Source: Takakia lepidozioides
Lineage: Eukaryota; Streptophyta; Takakiopsida; Takakiales; Takakiaceae
Direction: 5' to 3'
Assembly: GCA_030704615.1 (NCBI GenBank)
Contig: CM060732.1
Location: forward strand, 79,507,171 to 79,571,170
DNA: 64,000 nt
The translations under genes and the position numbers were made by a program. Positions 8,620 through 19,898 of the stretch are shown here, in pieces (positions within the stretch are counted from its first letter, which is position 1; every line of letters begins with the position of its first letter). The notes under the pieces are model-generated. The model was not told where the DNA came from, ran no database searches, and saw only the letters and a program-made list of their open reading frames with translations.

Positions 8620-9420
8620 AATGCCAGAGCTGGGGGGGTTTCTTGTTGCAGGCTCAAATGTAGTGTCTTCTTATATTGTCCTGTGTAGCAAGGATTGCTG
8701 GCACTCAAACAGCCACGTTTTTCCTGAAAGTGCTATGTATTAATTTCTTTATAGTACTGTCCTTCACCTATGTTTTGGGCCGTTTCCTTCTCGATGCTTG
8801 TTGGAACTTGCCAGAATTCTTGAAGAGGAATTTCTCCAAACCCAGGTTCAATCACTATTTTTTTGAGGAAGCTGCTGCTGGCTATTCCCTGTCTGTCAAA
8901 CTGTTTTGGAGCTGGAATATTTGTTCCAGATAATGGGACAGCTGCTTGAGAGCCGCAAGCCACCTCTTCCCTGAATCTGCTGTGTATGCTTCCTCCACTG
9001 GGCACACGGATGCTGTGGCAGAGACAGGCCAATGTCCCTGGTTTGGTGAGGCTTCTGCAGGCACACCTAGAGATTGTTTTATCATTCTCAGCACGGTTGA
9101 TGAGGATCTGAGGTTTGAGACTCTCCCTTAAATGGGAGAGTCCCAATTTGCGATTGTCAATGAAGGCAATGTAGTATATTTAACCAGCTAAATAGTGCCA
9201 ACAGGTCACTCTGGGGGTATGAATTTGCAGCAACAATCCTGTGGTGAGGTTCATGGACCTACGACCTTCTCAGCAACTTCAGAACCTCATTTTGTGTTGG
9301 GGTCGGAGTAGAAACACTTAAGTTACTCTATTATGTGTTGCAGTTTTTGCCAGGTACATTTGTGATGCCAGAAGAGAGCATGACAGCGACCCTGTTGGAC
9401 TCTTCAGGCAAACCGTGGTC
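8620..9420 (+). repeat. Diverged segmental duplicate A, with partner at 15.7-16.69 kb
   Basis: From ATGCCAGAGCTG (8621) to the GGCAAACCGTGG near 9415, this matches 15710-16695 in the same order. Copy A lacks about 60 bp present at 15843-15898 and more near 16020-16080 and 16262-16340. It carries the upstream part and the beginning of the B3-domain exon. Confidence 0.75.
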
Positions 9421-9589
9421 GACCAGATGGCTGGTGACGACAGCTGGAAGACGTTTGAGTGCTGCAAATCATTTCCCTCAAGCAGGTGATGTCTGTGTGT
9501 TTGAGACGATTGATTTCGGAAACTTAATAATCTCCATTCACATTTTTCATGTTTGGGAAGATGGAATTTGGGATTTCCGGCCTGCATAG
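9219..9589 (+). pseudogene. B3 DNA-binding domain fragment (REM/B3-type)
   Basis: The ORF at 9335-9589 reads FLPGTFVMPEES, LLDSSGKPWSTRWLVTTAGR, then AGDVCVFETIDFGNL and IHIFHVWEDG. This is the typical second half of a plant B3 domain (W-x-V strand, L-x-x-GD-x-CVFE, V-x-IF). The upstream frame 9219-9308 ends SEPHFVL, the usual start of a B3 domain. The two pieces are in different frames and separated by 26-35 bp ending in TTGCAG; a canonical GT-AG intron there would be only 36 bp and would not restore phase. I therefore read this as a decayed fragment or one with an unseen exon structure. B3 proteins are plant transcription factors. Confidence 0.55.
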
Positions 9590-9781
9590 TATTAGTCGAC
9601 CTGTCTGCATCCTTCCTGGACTTGCAAGATCTCCCACTCTCTCGCTGACCTCTCCTGCTGTGTGCTCTGGAGAAATGCTGGGCTTCTTGGAGGTACAGGG
9701 TATGGTCCCCTTGTCCATATTCAAACTCTTCTGTAAGAGCCTAGAGTGCTTCTCATGAAGTACATTAGTTGGTTGCACTGT
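9590..9781. other. Left flank of the hAT insertion
   Basis: No clear gene. The sequence resumes after the insertion at 10428 (CACAGTTTTCACTGCCC). Confidence 0.4.
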
Positions 9782-10427
9782 GTCATTTCCAGTGTTGGAC
9801 TGGTATACGTGGTTTAACCTAGGTATGGAATACAGGTATGAATATTTATATTGAAGAACATACCAGTCAGATATGAAAGAACCAGTGTACCCATGTGATA
9901 CACGTACTGGGGGAGTATGGCTTTAGGATTCCCCGCACACATACCATACCAGTCTGGGTATATGGAGGAATAGCATGGTCCTGATACCAGTATTGCGGTG
10001 AGTTCATGGCGAATGGAGGTAGGTATGAGTATATGTTAGTGCAGCTAGTTATACCCTGTACTACAATTTGGTTAATTCAAGCCTCCATGTTGCAATTTAG
10101 ACTTCATTTGCTGTTTTGTGCTACTTTGGGTTGCCTTTGCCTAGTGTTTCACGGCTCGGATTAAAATTAGCTGTGTTAAATGATATTTATTTCTATAAAT
10201 ACCATACCAGCTCATACCCCCCCAGTATCACTACAGAGAAAGGGCAATACCAGTACCATACTCATATACAGCCCAAAGTACAACTACTCATACCAGATTC
10301 ATACCCAAGTTGCTCATACCTGTATAGATACCTATACCAGCCTGGTATGAAAAAGGGGTGGGACCCTTCATACCAGGACCAGTCTGGTATTAAAAAATGG
10401 ACATACCAGTCCAACACTGGTCATTTC
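9782..10427. mobile_element. hAT-type MITE with 8-bp target duplication
   Basis: The element spans 9790-10419 (630 bp). The ends are inverted repeats: CAGTGTTGGACTGGTAT on the left and ATACCAGTCCAACACTG on the right. It is flanked by the direct repeat GTCATTTC at 9782-9789 and 10420-10427. An 8-bp duplication and CAGTG-type ends are hallmarks of the hAT superfamily. The interior is rich in ATACCAG/CTGGTAT motifs, like transposase-binding subterminal repeats. No transposase is encoded, so it is non-autonomous. Confidence 0.9.
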
Positions 10428-10539
10428 CACAGTTTTCACTGCCCTGTCCCTCATGTGGACTTCAGTATGGTAATAAAAGGTTTAGTGAGGAATGTTTTTT
10501 AGGTGCCTTGCCTGGTTCTCCCTCTCGTCAAGCCTAATT

Positions 10540-11400
10540 GGTTTCCTGGAAGCAGCATTGCCAGACTAAATGTAATGGCGGTATTGGGATTCTTGACCCA
10601 GAAGCTCAGATTAAAGTTCTTTTGGCGAAGTGGATTCCCGCTCCTTTCAACATGTTGACAACCCACGGTGCAGATCATTCATCCTCATAACCTTATGGGG
10701 GCGACTCTGAGATCTTTGCATCTTAAGGCCCCCTCTCTCAGGTGGATGTGTTGGGAGATGCCACCTTCGTCTCTGGGTCGCATGCTTTGAGTTCCATTCT
10801 GGATTTCCTCAGGAGCAAGGTTAATGCAAAGAACGTCTTCTAACTTTGTGGAGGCTGTGTGTCAGCCTCTTTTTGGACTCTGAGCCTCTGGCTAGTCTTG
10901 CCAAGGGTTGGCGGCCTGGGAGGCTACTGGCCTCTCTCACATTATACACATTGATGCCTTCTTTTAAGCTGATCTGGTTGCCTCGTTCGTGAGTAAGGCA
11001 ACGGGGCTGCCTTGGAAAGGTTGTATTGATAACTCCCCGTGTGATGTGCACATTCCCCTCTCTTCATGTGGGGTGGAGGTTTTGTAATTAGGATTTAGGA
11101 AATTGAAATTGAGTAAACTGCTTGTTTGCCGCAAGTTTCAGGTTCCCTAATCGGCCTTGTATGCCATTTGGGTGATTGATAATATCTTGGGGGTTCTCAA
11201 TGCATCCCCACCTCCAATTTTACAATTACATTGGGCATTGCACTCCAATCTTTCCTGCTTCCTTTCTCTTCCTCCCCCATTCGACTCTGGGGAATGGTCT
11301 TGGATGACTTGTTGCCAGATTCCTTAATGGAGGCTGTCAACAACTAAGTCTTTCTTATCTGCACTGGGGCAGGGGCGGTGTTGGCTGCACTAAAAGTTCC
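10540..11400 (+). pseudogene. LINE-type retrotransposon remnant (RT C-terminal region)
   Basis: Around 10580-10640 the plus strand reads GGIGILDPEAQIKVLLAKWI, typical of the region after the RT domain in plant non-LTR elements. Stops and shifts follow. The part at 11146-11400 (CGGCCTTGTATGCC onward) recurs at 16694-16960 directly joined to duplicate B. Confidence 0.5.
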
Positions 11401-12090
11401 GACTGACTCGATATACCGTCGCATCCATGCAGAAGTTGAGTTTGCATTGAATGCCTTACACATCAAAAGAATTCATGGGATCATAAAGTGACGAGGGATG
11501 GAAGAGAACGTTCAAGACAGTGATGCATGAGAGCGTGAGGCAGTGATGCCTGCTTACCTGCTCTTCACAATCCACCTTGTAAATCAAATCTTCAAGAAAG
11601 AGAGCCCTGCAGGAGGAGCCCTTCGGAAAACTACATGTTTGAGATATAGTTCGTTGACGAGAACCTCGTCGCCATCTTTAATATACCATGTATACGAGAA
11701 TGGCCTTTGAGACTGGTAAGAAAAAGGGTTGCGATGGTAGATAAAGGGAATCGTGAACGTTATTCACACGACCTGTAGTACTTCGAATGTGTGATGATGC
11801 TCCAAACTTTCAGGACCAATTTACTGTGCGAAAACTTGTCCTGGCTCTCGCAGTTAAGATTTGAAATGTAAGCCCTCTCTGTCCCTGCCCAAAAAATTAG
11901 TCTTTGTTTTGAGTTCAACTGCAGTAGAGCTCAAAGTAAGAACAAGCTCGTAAATTTCGTCGATTGGCTGAGTTGAACTGTTCCTCGAGAGTCTCTTTTC
12001 AGACCGAGAACTCATAATGTACCTCTTTTGTGCACGGTATGGGTAAGTTGAATGTACATTGGAGAACGCATTTGGCCGGCCCGCTGGTCA
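11401..12090. other. No recognisable gene; possible minus-strand coding scrap
   Basis: Mostly unassigned. On the minus strand around 11590-11710 a short stretch reads YTWYIKDGDEVLVNELYLK without stops, possibly an exon of a host gene, but no family is recognised. Confidence 0.25.
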
Positions 12091-12917
12091 TCACTTGCAA
12101 GTGGAAACCAGGACCAGGTCAGGTAACCAACTGATGTTCTCAAACTGAGTCTTGTACTGCACTGTATCCATTTCCTCCTTGTGCGATTGTAGAACATACT
12201 TTTTGTACTCTGGCGCACCTGGAATGCGCATGTTGTCGGCAACACAACGGTGCCGTTGTGATGAGGCCTTCTGTCTTTAGTAGCAAAAAATCAGACAAGT
12301 AGAACTCCTTTTTATGATCAATGAGGACAAAATCAAAGGAGGCCTCACCCACTGTCGCCAAAAGCCACTTCACCTCGTCTATCCTTGTTCTGAGAACCCC
12401 TTCGACCAATCTGACTCTCGATGACAGCCCTGCCACATCATATCCGTTGCCCACATTATCAAATTTCAGCTCAGTTCAGTTTTGTCACTTCTGGTTTGTC
12501 CTCCGATCTTCATCACTAGATCACTTTCTGAAACCTGATCCCCAAAACTCACCGCTCGATAATATCTAAATGTGGACATGGTAAGTTTCGATATTGGGCC
12601 AAGAGATTTTGCTGAACCTTGACTATCAATCTGCAGATGCGCTATAGATCGTGCTTTAAGGAAAACCAGCATTAAGATAAAAAGATGAGGTGGTTTGTTT
12701 CGAAGAGGGTTATGCACAAATCTCACCGGCATGCTCAACGACTCTGCGAGTTAGATGGTCTGCAACACAGAATCGGGTTGTTCTTCTCAGCTTCTGCTTC
12801 AACTTTTGTGAGCACACAGAACTCTCTCCCATCATGTCTGCCTGTATAGATAGTTAGGACCAACCGGATCAAAGCGAGCCGAATGAAGCGTATTGCCTTC
12901 TCTGCGACGAGCCACAT
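12091..12917 (-). pseudogene. Catechol O-methyltransferase-like pseudogene
   Basis: The minus strand encodes the C-terminal part of a SAM-dependent catechol O-methyltransferase: AGLSSRVRLVEG, then FDFVLIDHKKEFYLSDFLLL (the IDH-K metal/substrate region), then, after two one-base losses near 12232-12255, DNMRIPGAPEYKKYV and a tail LPDLVLVSTCK ending at TGA 12091-12093. An upstream segment (12730-12917) reads as a family N-terminus, including AIRFIRLALIRL and, after a one-base shift, NPDSVLQTI, and ends in a GTGAGA donor-like site. The middle with the SAM-binding ELGTYCGY motif is not found, so the gene is incomplete. This COMT type is common in animals, fungi and bacteria and differs from the caffeate OMTs of lignin synthesis. 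Confidence 0.55.
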
Positions 12918-13034
12918 TGCGGATGCAGCCTCAATTTGTGTCGCCTCTCAAACGCTCCACCTTTGATCTGCTCTGCACTCTGGGGATCACGGAAGGCCAG
13001 TGCACTTCTCAGCCACACATCCCTCACTCTATTT

Positions 13035-13240
13035 TTTTAATTTTTAATTTTAATTGTTTTTGAAAAGGAAATACCTGGGAGCGACAGCGGCCCTGCCCGG
13101 GCCCCGCCCGATTCCTTGGGTGGCACTCCGAGGAGCTCCTCTGGGGCATTGGGATGTGTGTGGGCCCGCCGTTCTCAGGGTGAAACCCTTTCCAGTGGTT
13201 GCCATGTAAGCAACTGGGGCAAGATGTTTCCGCAAAAGTA
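13035..13240 (-). mobile_element. SINE-like element sharing a 3' tail with the 55.9-kb SINE
   Basis: Read on the minus strand it ends GCTGTCGCTCCCAGGTATTTCC followed by an A-rich tail (13030-13070 on the plus strand). The SINE at 55913-56135 ends with nearly the same tail. The tRNA-like head is not clear here; GGGTTTCACCC near 13180 may be a decayed B box. Confidence 0.45.
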
Positions 13241-13372
13241 TGTCAAAAAAGTTGAGTTAGCCCCAAACTGGGGGTCTTACTCCATGTATATATTTCCTTT
13301 TTGAAGATTGGCCAATGCCATTCTGTAAGAGTTTTTTTCCTCCATAATGAGCCTAATTTGACTCAAATCAGA

Positions 13373-13445
13373 GTTAACCCTAATAAGAACTGGATGGTTA
13401 AAGAACCTAAAATGGGTCGGTTTGACACTTATTAAGGGTTAAGTT
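13373..13445. repeat. Short inverted repeat (about 70 bp)
   Basis: TTAACCCTAATAAG near 13374 and CTTATTAAGGGTTAA near 13428 form imperfect inverted arms. Possibly a tiny MITE or a regulatory hairpin. Confidence 0.35.
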
Positions 13446-13475
13446 CTTACCTCATTCCAATTATCATCCCCTACA

Positions 13476-14506
13476 ATGGCCTTCCAAGCTGGGCAGTTTT
13501 ACAGCACCTGTGCATCTAACCCGTTGGAGCTTTCTGAGGATTCTCCATACGCTGTTCCACTCGCAGATTCGCCTACTTTTCGAGCGTTACTCCGTGTATA
13601 CGAAGACACAAGCTTCCTTTGGCTTATAGCATCAGTTAAGGTGGGGAAATTGCACATTTGCTACTTAGCGAGGTTTGACCCAAGCACAAGTATTGCTCTC
13701 ATTTTTTTAGGCACTTTTTCTCCGGTTCGTAAACATCGCTGTGTGAAGGTTCATGGGGGAGATGTGGATCCTGCATCGAAGGATCTTCAAACTATTCCAC
13801 CTGTAGCTTTCAAGAGTTCCTTTTACCTGAATTTCTCCCAACCATTGAAGGCTAGGGTAGTCTATGTACCAAGTGATGCATCTTTCCATTCCCTTAAGGT
13901 GCCCGCAGGGGCCTCCTCTGCCTGTCGGTGTTTCCGAACACAGCATTATACCTACCCCTATTCGGTTTTCTGTTGGATACACAGGCTGAGGATATCTTCT
14001 AGACTCTTCACAAATCCTACCACGAGGCTACTCCTAGGAGGGATTTTAATTTGGGGCCGAGTGGAGGAGCGATTGTTGGTGCAGAAGGGAGTGGTGGAGA
14101 GATTGCCGGTGCAGAGGGGAGTGGAGGGGCGATTGCTGGTGCAGAGGTGAGTGGTGGAGGGATTGCTAGTGCAGAGGCGAGTGGAGGAGAGATTGCTGGT
14201 GCGGGGAGTGGAGGAGGTCTTACCGGTATTTGGACTGAGCCTTCTGAAGATACCCCGTGGGGACGTATTGGTGTGTTGAGAGGTGGTATTGACATACCAG
14301 TTATAGCTGACGAGGATTCCGACCAGGATTCTGATGATGAAGGTGAGGGTTCCGAGGAGGCAAACGAGGTGAGTGACGTGCTTCATAAAACTGTATGCCT
14401 TACAGATCCCCAATCAAACCTTACATGTGATTCAGGGCGGTGGGTAGACTATGGTCAGTTGCTGGCCTCTCTGGAGGAGGCCGGGATTGGCCGCCAAATT
14501 CCGTAA
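13476..14506 (+). pseudogene. Unknown ORF with Ser/Gly repeat and acidic tail
   Basis: An open frame of 224 codons (13476-14150) begins MAFQAGQFYST. A second open frame (to 14506) continues from about 14051 and contains five near-identical decapeptides of the type SGGxIAGAEG, then GLTGIWTEPSEDTPWGRI and an acidic run DEDSDQDSDDEGEGSEE. The switch of frame inside the repeat suggests a frameshift or an intron; GTGAGT at 14370 could be a donor. No family is recognised. Sequence at 13905-13955 and 14255-14345 recurs at 8.3-8.6 kb, so this is a repeated, possibly transposon-derived gene. Confidence 0.4.
14055..14220 (+). repeat. 30-bp coding minisatellite, about five units
   Basis: Units of the form GTGGAGGAGCGATTGTTGGT plus 10 bp repeat with few changes and encode the decapeptides of the surrounding ORF. 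Confidence 0.75.
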
Positions 14507-14904
14507 ACTGGGTTACACACTGTCTCGTATGAGGAGGAAAAGGTGCATTGATGTGGCGTGTTCAGCTGAAGGGAATAGTTGGCGGATATCACAGAGTGCC
14601 AAGGTCGACTGGGAGCGATTTGTGTCAAGAGAATGATGTTACAAGCAAGACTTCTAGAGGGTTAGTGGGAAGAATGGGAGTTACTTTTATGCTTAGACTA
14701 AGTACCTCTACAGAGTTTTGTAGGATAAGTAAGGAGGAGAGCCGGTATTCAGGTAGGTCTTTTACAAGGAAAAGGATCCAGAGGTGTGGTTATGTCAGGT
14801 AGCAGTTGAGGAGCCTGATTGAGTCTGGGTGATTTTGGAGTAATGGCAGTAGTCTGAGACTTGTAGTGGATTTTTCACACACACATCTGTTATAAAAACA
14901 CGGA
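14507..14904. other. No recognisable gene
   Basis: Short plus-strand open stretches only; nothing recognised. Confidence 0.4.
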
Positions 14905-15421
14905 TTACCTGAACTGAACTGTGCATACACTACACAGGGAGGAAGACCACTGATAATCACTTGCAACATGAAGATTCACAAGCGGCCGCTTCGGCTTGCA
15001 GGCAAGAGCTATAACCAGCAAGCCACATATGAAAATAGTGGTCACCTTAGCCCCATAGATGGCATTGAGGAACCCATACCCCTTTGTAGCCTCAATACCC
15101 TTGGGATTGACCAACTTCTCACCCATAGTTCGCAACATCGAACTGCAACTTTCAAGCTCGTACTTAGGATGCCCTTGCCGATACTCTGTATCCTTCTTAA
15201 TAACCAACCTGCCTCAAGTCTTTGAACTCTGTTTGAGACTGTTGGTGCTCTATGTTCCATGGTTGAGGTTCGTGACAAGGATTTTGAAACGTGTTTTTAT
15301 GATATTCGTCCAAAGAGAAGCCTATTCCTAAAGACCAGGGTTCAGTGTAGACAGAAAAAAGGCGAAGGAGGTGTTCACGCAGATGAATTACTTCTGCTGA
15401 TGCCATCTGCGAATCAGGCAC
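14905..15421 (-). pseudogene. Minus-strand gene fragment with a membrane segment
   Basis: Overlapping open stretches at 15197-15421 and 14905-15207 look like one broken coding region. The C-terminal part reads NPKGIEATKGYGFLNAIYG, then a hydrophobic segment TTIFICGLLVIALA followed by KPKRP. This recalls BYPASS/ROH1-type (DUF793) plant proteins, but that is a weak impression from memory. The frame changes near 15200. No start or promoter was identified. Confidence 0.3.
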
Positions 15422-15708
15422 CGCAATGGTCGCCGGGTATGTCCAAACTATGATTTAGGAACTCACAGCTGAGGGAGGGCGGAACTAGAAAGCAAAGTAT
15501 TGCGCAATCTATCTGGTGGTTTCTTCGGCGCCCTGGCACACAGCATTGGGGGCAGGTACCGACCTAGTCAATATTGAGCAATTTTTCGAACTCTCAAAAT
15601 TGTGCCAGATCTCGGGAGTCAGGGTAAAACCTCAACTGATCTGTTGAGGGTTGATGCTCTGAAGTTCTTTAGAATTTTTCCCAGCCAGATCCAAAAGCAA
15701 TTGTTGAA

Positions 15709-16693
15709 CTGATGCCAGAGCTGAGGGGGTTCCTTGTTGCAGGCTCAAATGTAGTGTCTTGTTATACCGTCCTGTGTAGCAAGGATTGCTGGCATTCAAA
15801 CAGCCACGTTTTTCCTGGAAGTGCTATGTATTAATTTCTTCAATGCCCTTAAGGTCCCTCACTTACAGGATGACCCTTATGCCGGGCCAGTCGTGATAGT
15901 ACTGTCCTTCACCTATGTTTTGGGCCCTTTGCTTCTCGATGCTTGTTGGAACTTTCTTGAAGAGGCCTGCCAGAATTCCTCCAAACCCAGTTTCATTCAC
16001 TAGTTTTTTGAGGCAGCTGCTGCTCTTGTGAGAAGGGCATGTGTGAGGGACCCGGAGCAAGTATCACCATGAGAATGTGCTGTTCCCTGTCTGTCAGGAG
16101 CTGGCATATTTGTTCCAGATAATGGGACAGCTGCTTGAGAGCCGCAAGCGACCTCTTCCCCAATTCTGCATTGTATGCTTCCTCCACTGTGCACACAGAT
16201 GCTGTGGCAGAGACAAGCCAATGTTCCTGGTCTGGTGAGGCTTCTGCAGGCACACCTAGAGAAGGCATCCCAAGAGATTGACCAGGGCAACCAGCTGATG
16301 AGTGTTGGGAGTGTTTGAGAAGCTGGTTTCTTCCAGGAACACTGATTGTCACTGTTTTATCATTCTCACCACGGCTGTTGAGGATCTGAGGTTTGAGACT
16401 CTCCCCTTCAATGGGAGAGTCCCAATTTGCAATTGCCAATGAAGGCAATGTGGTATATTTAACCAGCAAAAGAGTGCGAACATGTGACTGTGGGGGTATG
16501 AATTTGCAGCAACGATCCTGTGGTGAGGCTCATGGACCTACGACCTTCTCAACAACTTCAGAACCTCGTTTTCTGTTTGGGTTGAAGTAGCAACACTTGA
16601 GTTACTCTATTTTGTTTTGCAGTTTTTGCCAGGTACATTTGTGATGCCAGAAGAGAGCATGAAAGCGACCCTGTTGGACTCTTAAGGCAAATC
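15709..16693 (+). repeat. Diverged segmental duplicate B of 8.62-9.42 kb
   Basis: Same order of sequence as duplicate A and longer, keeping segments missing in A. It ends at about 16693, where it joins LINE sequence that in the A region lies 1.7 kb further on. It includes MNLQQRSCGEAHG and SEPRFLFG (16498-16590) and the first codons of the B3 exon (FLPGTFVMPEES, from about 16623), then an in-frame TAA at about 16683. Confidence 0.75.
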
Positions 16694-17320
16694 GTGGCGG
16701 CCTTGTATGCCATTTGGGTGATTGATAATATCTTGGGGGTTCTCAATCCATCTTCACCTCCAATTTTACAATTACATTGGGCATTGCACTCCAATCTTTC
16801 CTGCTTCCTTTCTCTTCCTCTCCCATTCGACTCTGGGGAATGGTCTTGGATGACTAGTTGCCAGATTCCTTAATTGAGGCCGTCAACAACTTCTAAGTCT
16901 TTTTTATCTGCACTGGGGCAAGGGCGGTGTCAGCTGCACCCAAATTTCTGACTGCAGTTCCCAATTTGCTAGCTGAAGGGGAAGAGGGAGAGGTTAACTG
17001 GCAGCATTGCAAGACTTAAGTTTAAGGCCCAATTGACTTTTGAGTTTGTGCGTAAAGATTGTTAGATTTGTGGCAGGAAGCCCCTCCCACCCTTGTAGCT
17101 TGCCTTCTCAGTTCTCTGGGTTTCGTCCGCTCTTCTAGTTTGGGCTTTCCTTCATTGCTGCCTTGGCCATTATTGGTAGTTATTTCTCACCACCTGAGCC
17201 CTTCCTTTGGACATGGCTTTTCCAGTCCCTTTTTTTGGACTTGGGTCTTTGGTTCCAGGGAGGGTTGAGGACTTTTTTGGGCCTCTGTGCCCTTCAAAAA
17301 TCAAAATCAAAATCAAAATC
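16694..17320 (+). mobile_element. LINE 3' end with AAAATC tail
   Basis: 16694-16960 matches 11146-11400. The segment ends in CAAAAATCAAAATCAAAATC (17295-17320), a short tandem tail typical of LINE 3' ends. The 5' end is truncated. Confidence 0.45.
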
Positions 17321-17865
17321 TTGGTGGTGATGTGCTTGAACTCTTTTGGCAGCTTGTTGAAGCGTCTTGCTGTGAAATACAGATTCTCAAAAAGGCTATG
17401 TGAGGATCCTGCACATCTTGTCCTCTTTTTATAACTTCCTATATGCTTTAGGGGTTACACAGACAAGGAGAGACTTGCACCACTTTTGTATGCACTGTAG
17501 CTGCATGAAAGCTACAAACCAACATTCCAGCATATGCTAAATGTAACCAAGAAAGGGTGCTAAAGATCGAATGCTTTATTATATGCCAATCACAAGTGTC
17601 CCTTGAGACCTTCATGACACAAAGATGGGCTCTCCAATTCAGAAAGCCAAGAATGTGCTGCACATTTCCTTCCAGACATTGCAATCCTACCTCCCCACAC
17701 GAAGATGCAAGAGCTGGTGGAACTCTATGTGCATTAGAATGGAAGTATCAAAACTGGATGGCACTGTACACTGGCACTCTCTGTTGTACAAATTACAGTG
17801 TTTTTTCTCAAACTATGGGAGAGTTAATCCTAGTTTGTAACGTCAGAAGCTGGAGGTCACTGGGT

Positions 17866-19645
17866 CTAGAAAAAATCAATCATCTCAGACACATCTGATT
17901 TTGTACTACCATGCTTGGAGACTTGTGAACTCTCCTCCTCAGGTGTGGTCCCTCTCAAGGAATCAGTCTTCTTCGGCGGCGGACTTCGGTCTGTGTTATG
18001 CCGAATACCTCTTTCTACATCCTCTTCCCAATCTGGTACCCTTCCGTCTTCAAGTGGCGACACTTCCAAAGCTTCCCTTTCATGGACACTATCATACGAA
18101 TGCTCCTCCGCCCTTGCAGCCGTTGAGTCCCTACGCTGGCTGGCATCTGCTGTAGCCAAATCCTGCTCTCCCTCCCCACCCACAGGTTTGTCACCAAAGG
18201 CTTCCCTCTGCAGAGCCTCTCTCTCAGTTTCTCCACGCGACCGCTCAACCCTGGCAGAGTCTTTCCGCTTCTCCTCAAGCTCTGCCTCAATCTCTTCTAA
18301 CAGAAATGGGGAGGGCATACACGGAGTCCTCGTGACATACTGTAGAGCCCTCCATTGCACCCCCTCAAAAAATGGGTGGTTCTTGATTTCTGCCACTCCG
18401 CCGGATCCTAGCCTCTCATTGGGGTCCTTTCTCAGGAGCTTCGTCAGTAAATCCTTGAGCGGAGAAGCTGGCCCAGGAATTTCAGGTTGCTTAGTCAAGA
18501 TGTTGAAAAAGGTCTCTTTGCGACCCTTATCGCTCTTGAAGGGTGTTCTCCCATACACCATCTCATACACAAATATTCCGAATGTCCACCAATCGACTGG
18601 CGTGCCGTGGCCATTGCCCCACACAACCTCAGGAGCCACATACTCTACTGTTCCCACGAATGAATTGGACCGCAGCTCTGAACCACCTTTCCTAACCTTT
18701 CGCCCACCATCAGACTCCACTGGAGCGACCCGAGACAGACAGCTCATCTTGGGTCCACGCTTCCCGTTGCGTCCTGGAGGGATGGCACCACAGAAGAGTG
18801 ACTTGAATTGATTGGGTTGTTGCTTCTCCTCCGGCTCAGGCTCTTCCACTTTCACCGATTTCCTTTCTGAGAATTTCAACGAAAGATCAAAATCGGTGAG
18901 CATGATGTGACCGTCTGCCTGGACCAAAATGTTCTCAGGCTTCAAGTCCCGGTATATCACTCCGCGTTTGTGCAGATACTCCAGAGCTAAAAGAACCTCC
19001 GCAGCATAAAACCTGTAATGCAGCATATAAACGCGTTAATCACTGGGTGACAGATGAGGAAATGGAGATACCGACGACTCAACAGCCCAATTGGCACGAT
19101 TGTGCCTCAGTCAGATCTCCAGAGCCAGAAGTACAATCGTGTGACTCCATGGAGAGAGAACGAATACCCAACAGAGCACGACAAACCAAGCATCCTGTCC
19201 ACGACCACGCACAATTACGGGGAGAAGAGATGACAAACCTAGCAGCGGACTCGGAGAATACTTTCTCAGTCTGCTTCTGCCGTAAAACGTTGAGGTCACC
19301 TCCAGGGCAGTAATTCATGACGAGGAACAAATACCGTTCATTTTCAAAGTGGGTAAACAGCGAAGGCAAGAAAGGATGATGCACAGCCGATAGAATGTCT
19401 CTCTCATTGGTTGCCCTTGACAAGGTCTTCCTGCTTGTCAGCACCTCTTTCTTCATAACCTTCATGGCATAGGGCATGTTCGTGCTTTCTAGAACCACCA
19501 GGAAAACAGTTCCCATATCTCCATGACCAACAGCTTTAACCGGCCGAAAATCCTCAACAGTATACGTCTTCCTCCTCGTACCAAGTTTCATCAAATCACC
19601 CGAATACACCGGTATCCCATCCGCCTCTGCAACGTGCGGTGGCAT
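17866..19645 (-). CDS. AGCVIII-type serine/threonine protein kinase (two exons)
   Basis: Two exons, 19645-19239 and 19012-17866, joined by a GT-AG intron; together 1554 nt, 517 residues, in phase (SESAAR-FYAAEV across the junction). The first ATG after a short upstream ORF is at 19645. Domains: glycine loop GHGDMG, catalytic Lys in YAMKVMKK, the C-helix segment RATNERDIL, YRDLKPEN, and TDFDLSLKF with DFD instead of DFG, the mark of plant AGCVIII kinases. A roughly 70-residue insertion between DFD and the VGTVEYVAPE activation segment is also typical. Then DWWTFGIFVYEM and RLGSGGVAEIKNHPFF. The C-terminus is acidic and ends EMIDFF, resembling the hydrophobic docking motif for PDK1. Relatives include D6PK, PINOID and phototropin kinases, which act in auxin transport and light responses; there is no LOV domain. 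It looks functional. Confidence 0.88.
19013..19238 (-). other. Intron of the AGCVIII kinase gene
   Basis: 226 bp. Donor GCTAG|GTTTGTC and acceptor TTACAG|GTTTTATG on the minus strand; removing it restores a continuous kinase subdomain. Confidence 0.85.
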
Positions 19646-19890
19646 TGCAGTACCCCTCACTACCAGCAACACCTCTGCTTCAGCAAAATCGCCCTCACCA
19701 AAACAAGAACGAATTCCTCCTTCCTCACCTCAGATCGCCCTACTACACTCCCAAATCCTCCCTGCGCACCTACGCAAAGTGTCAACAAATTGTCTCCTAA
19801 CTACCTCTGCTAACTCCTACTCCTCCCCCTGCCCCTCAAACCTCCACACCCATTTACCCCGATTGGTATTATGCTCCTCCGCCACACCGG

Positions 19891-19898
19891 TATATATA
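19891..19898 (-). promoter_or_regulatory. Likely TATA box of the kinase gene
   Basis: TATATATA lies about 245 bp upstream of the kinase ATG on the minus strand. A short upstream ORF (ATGGGTGTGGAGGTTTGA near 19850) would lie in the 5' leader. Confidence 0.45.

Noticed and set aside
9308-9343. 36-bp GT-AG intron joining the two B3 halves
   Set aside because: Too short for a plant intron and removal does not restore the reading frame.
17915-18811. 298-codon plus-strand ORF
   Set aside because: It lies opposite the kinase exon and has no domain; a shadow of the real gene.
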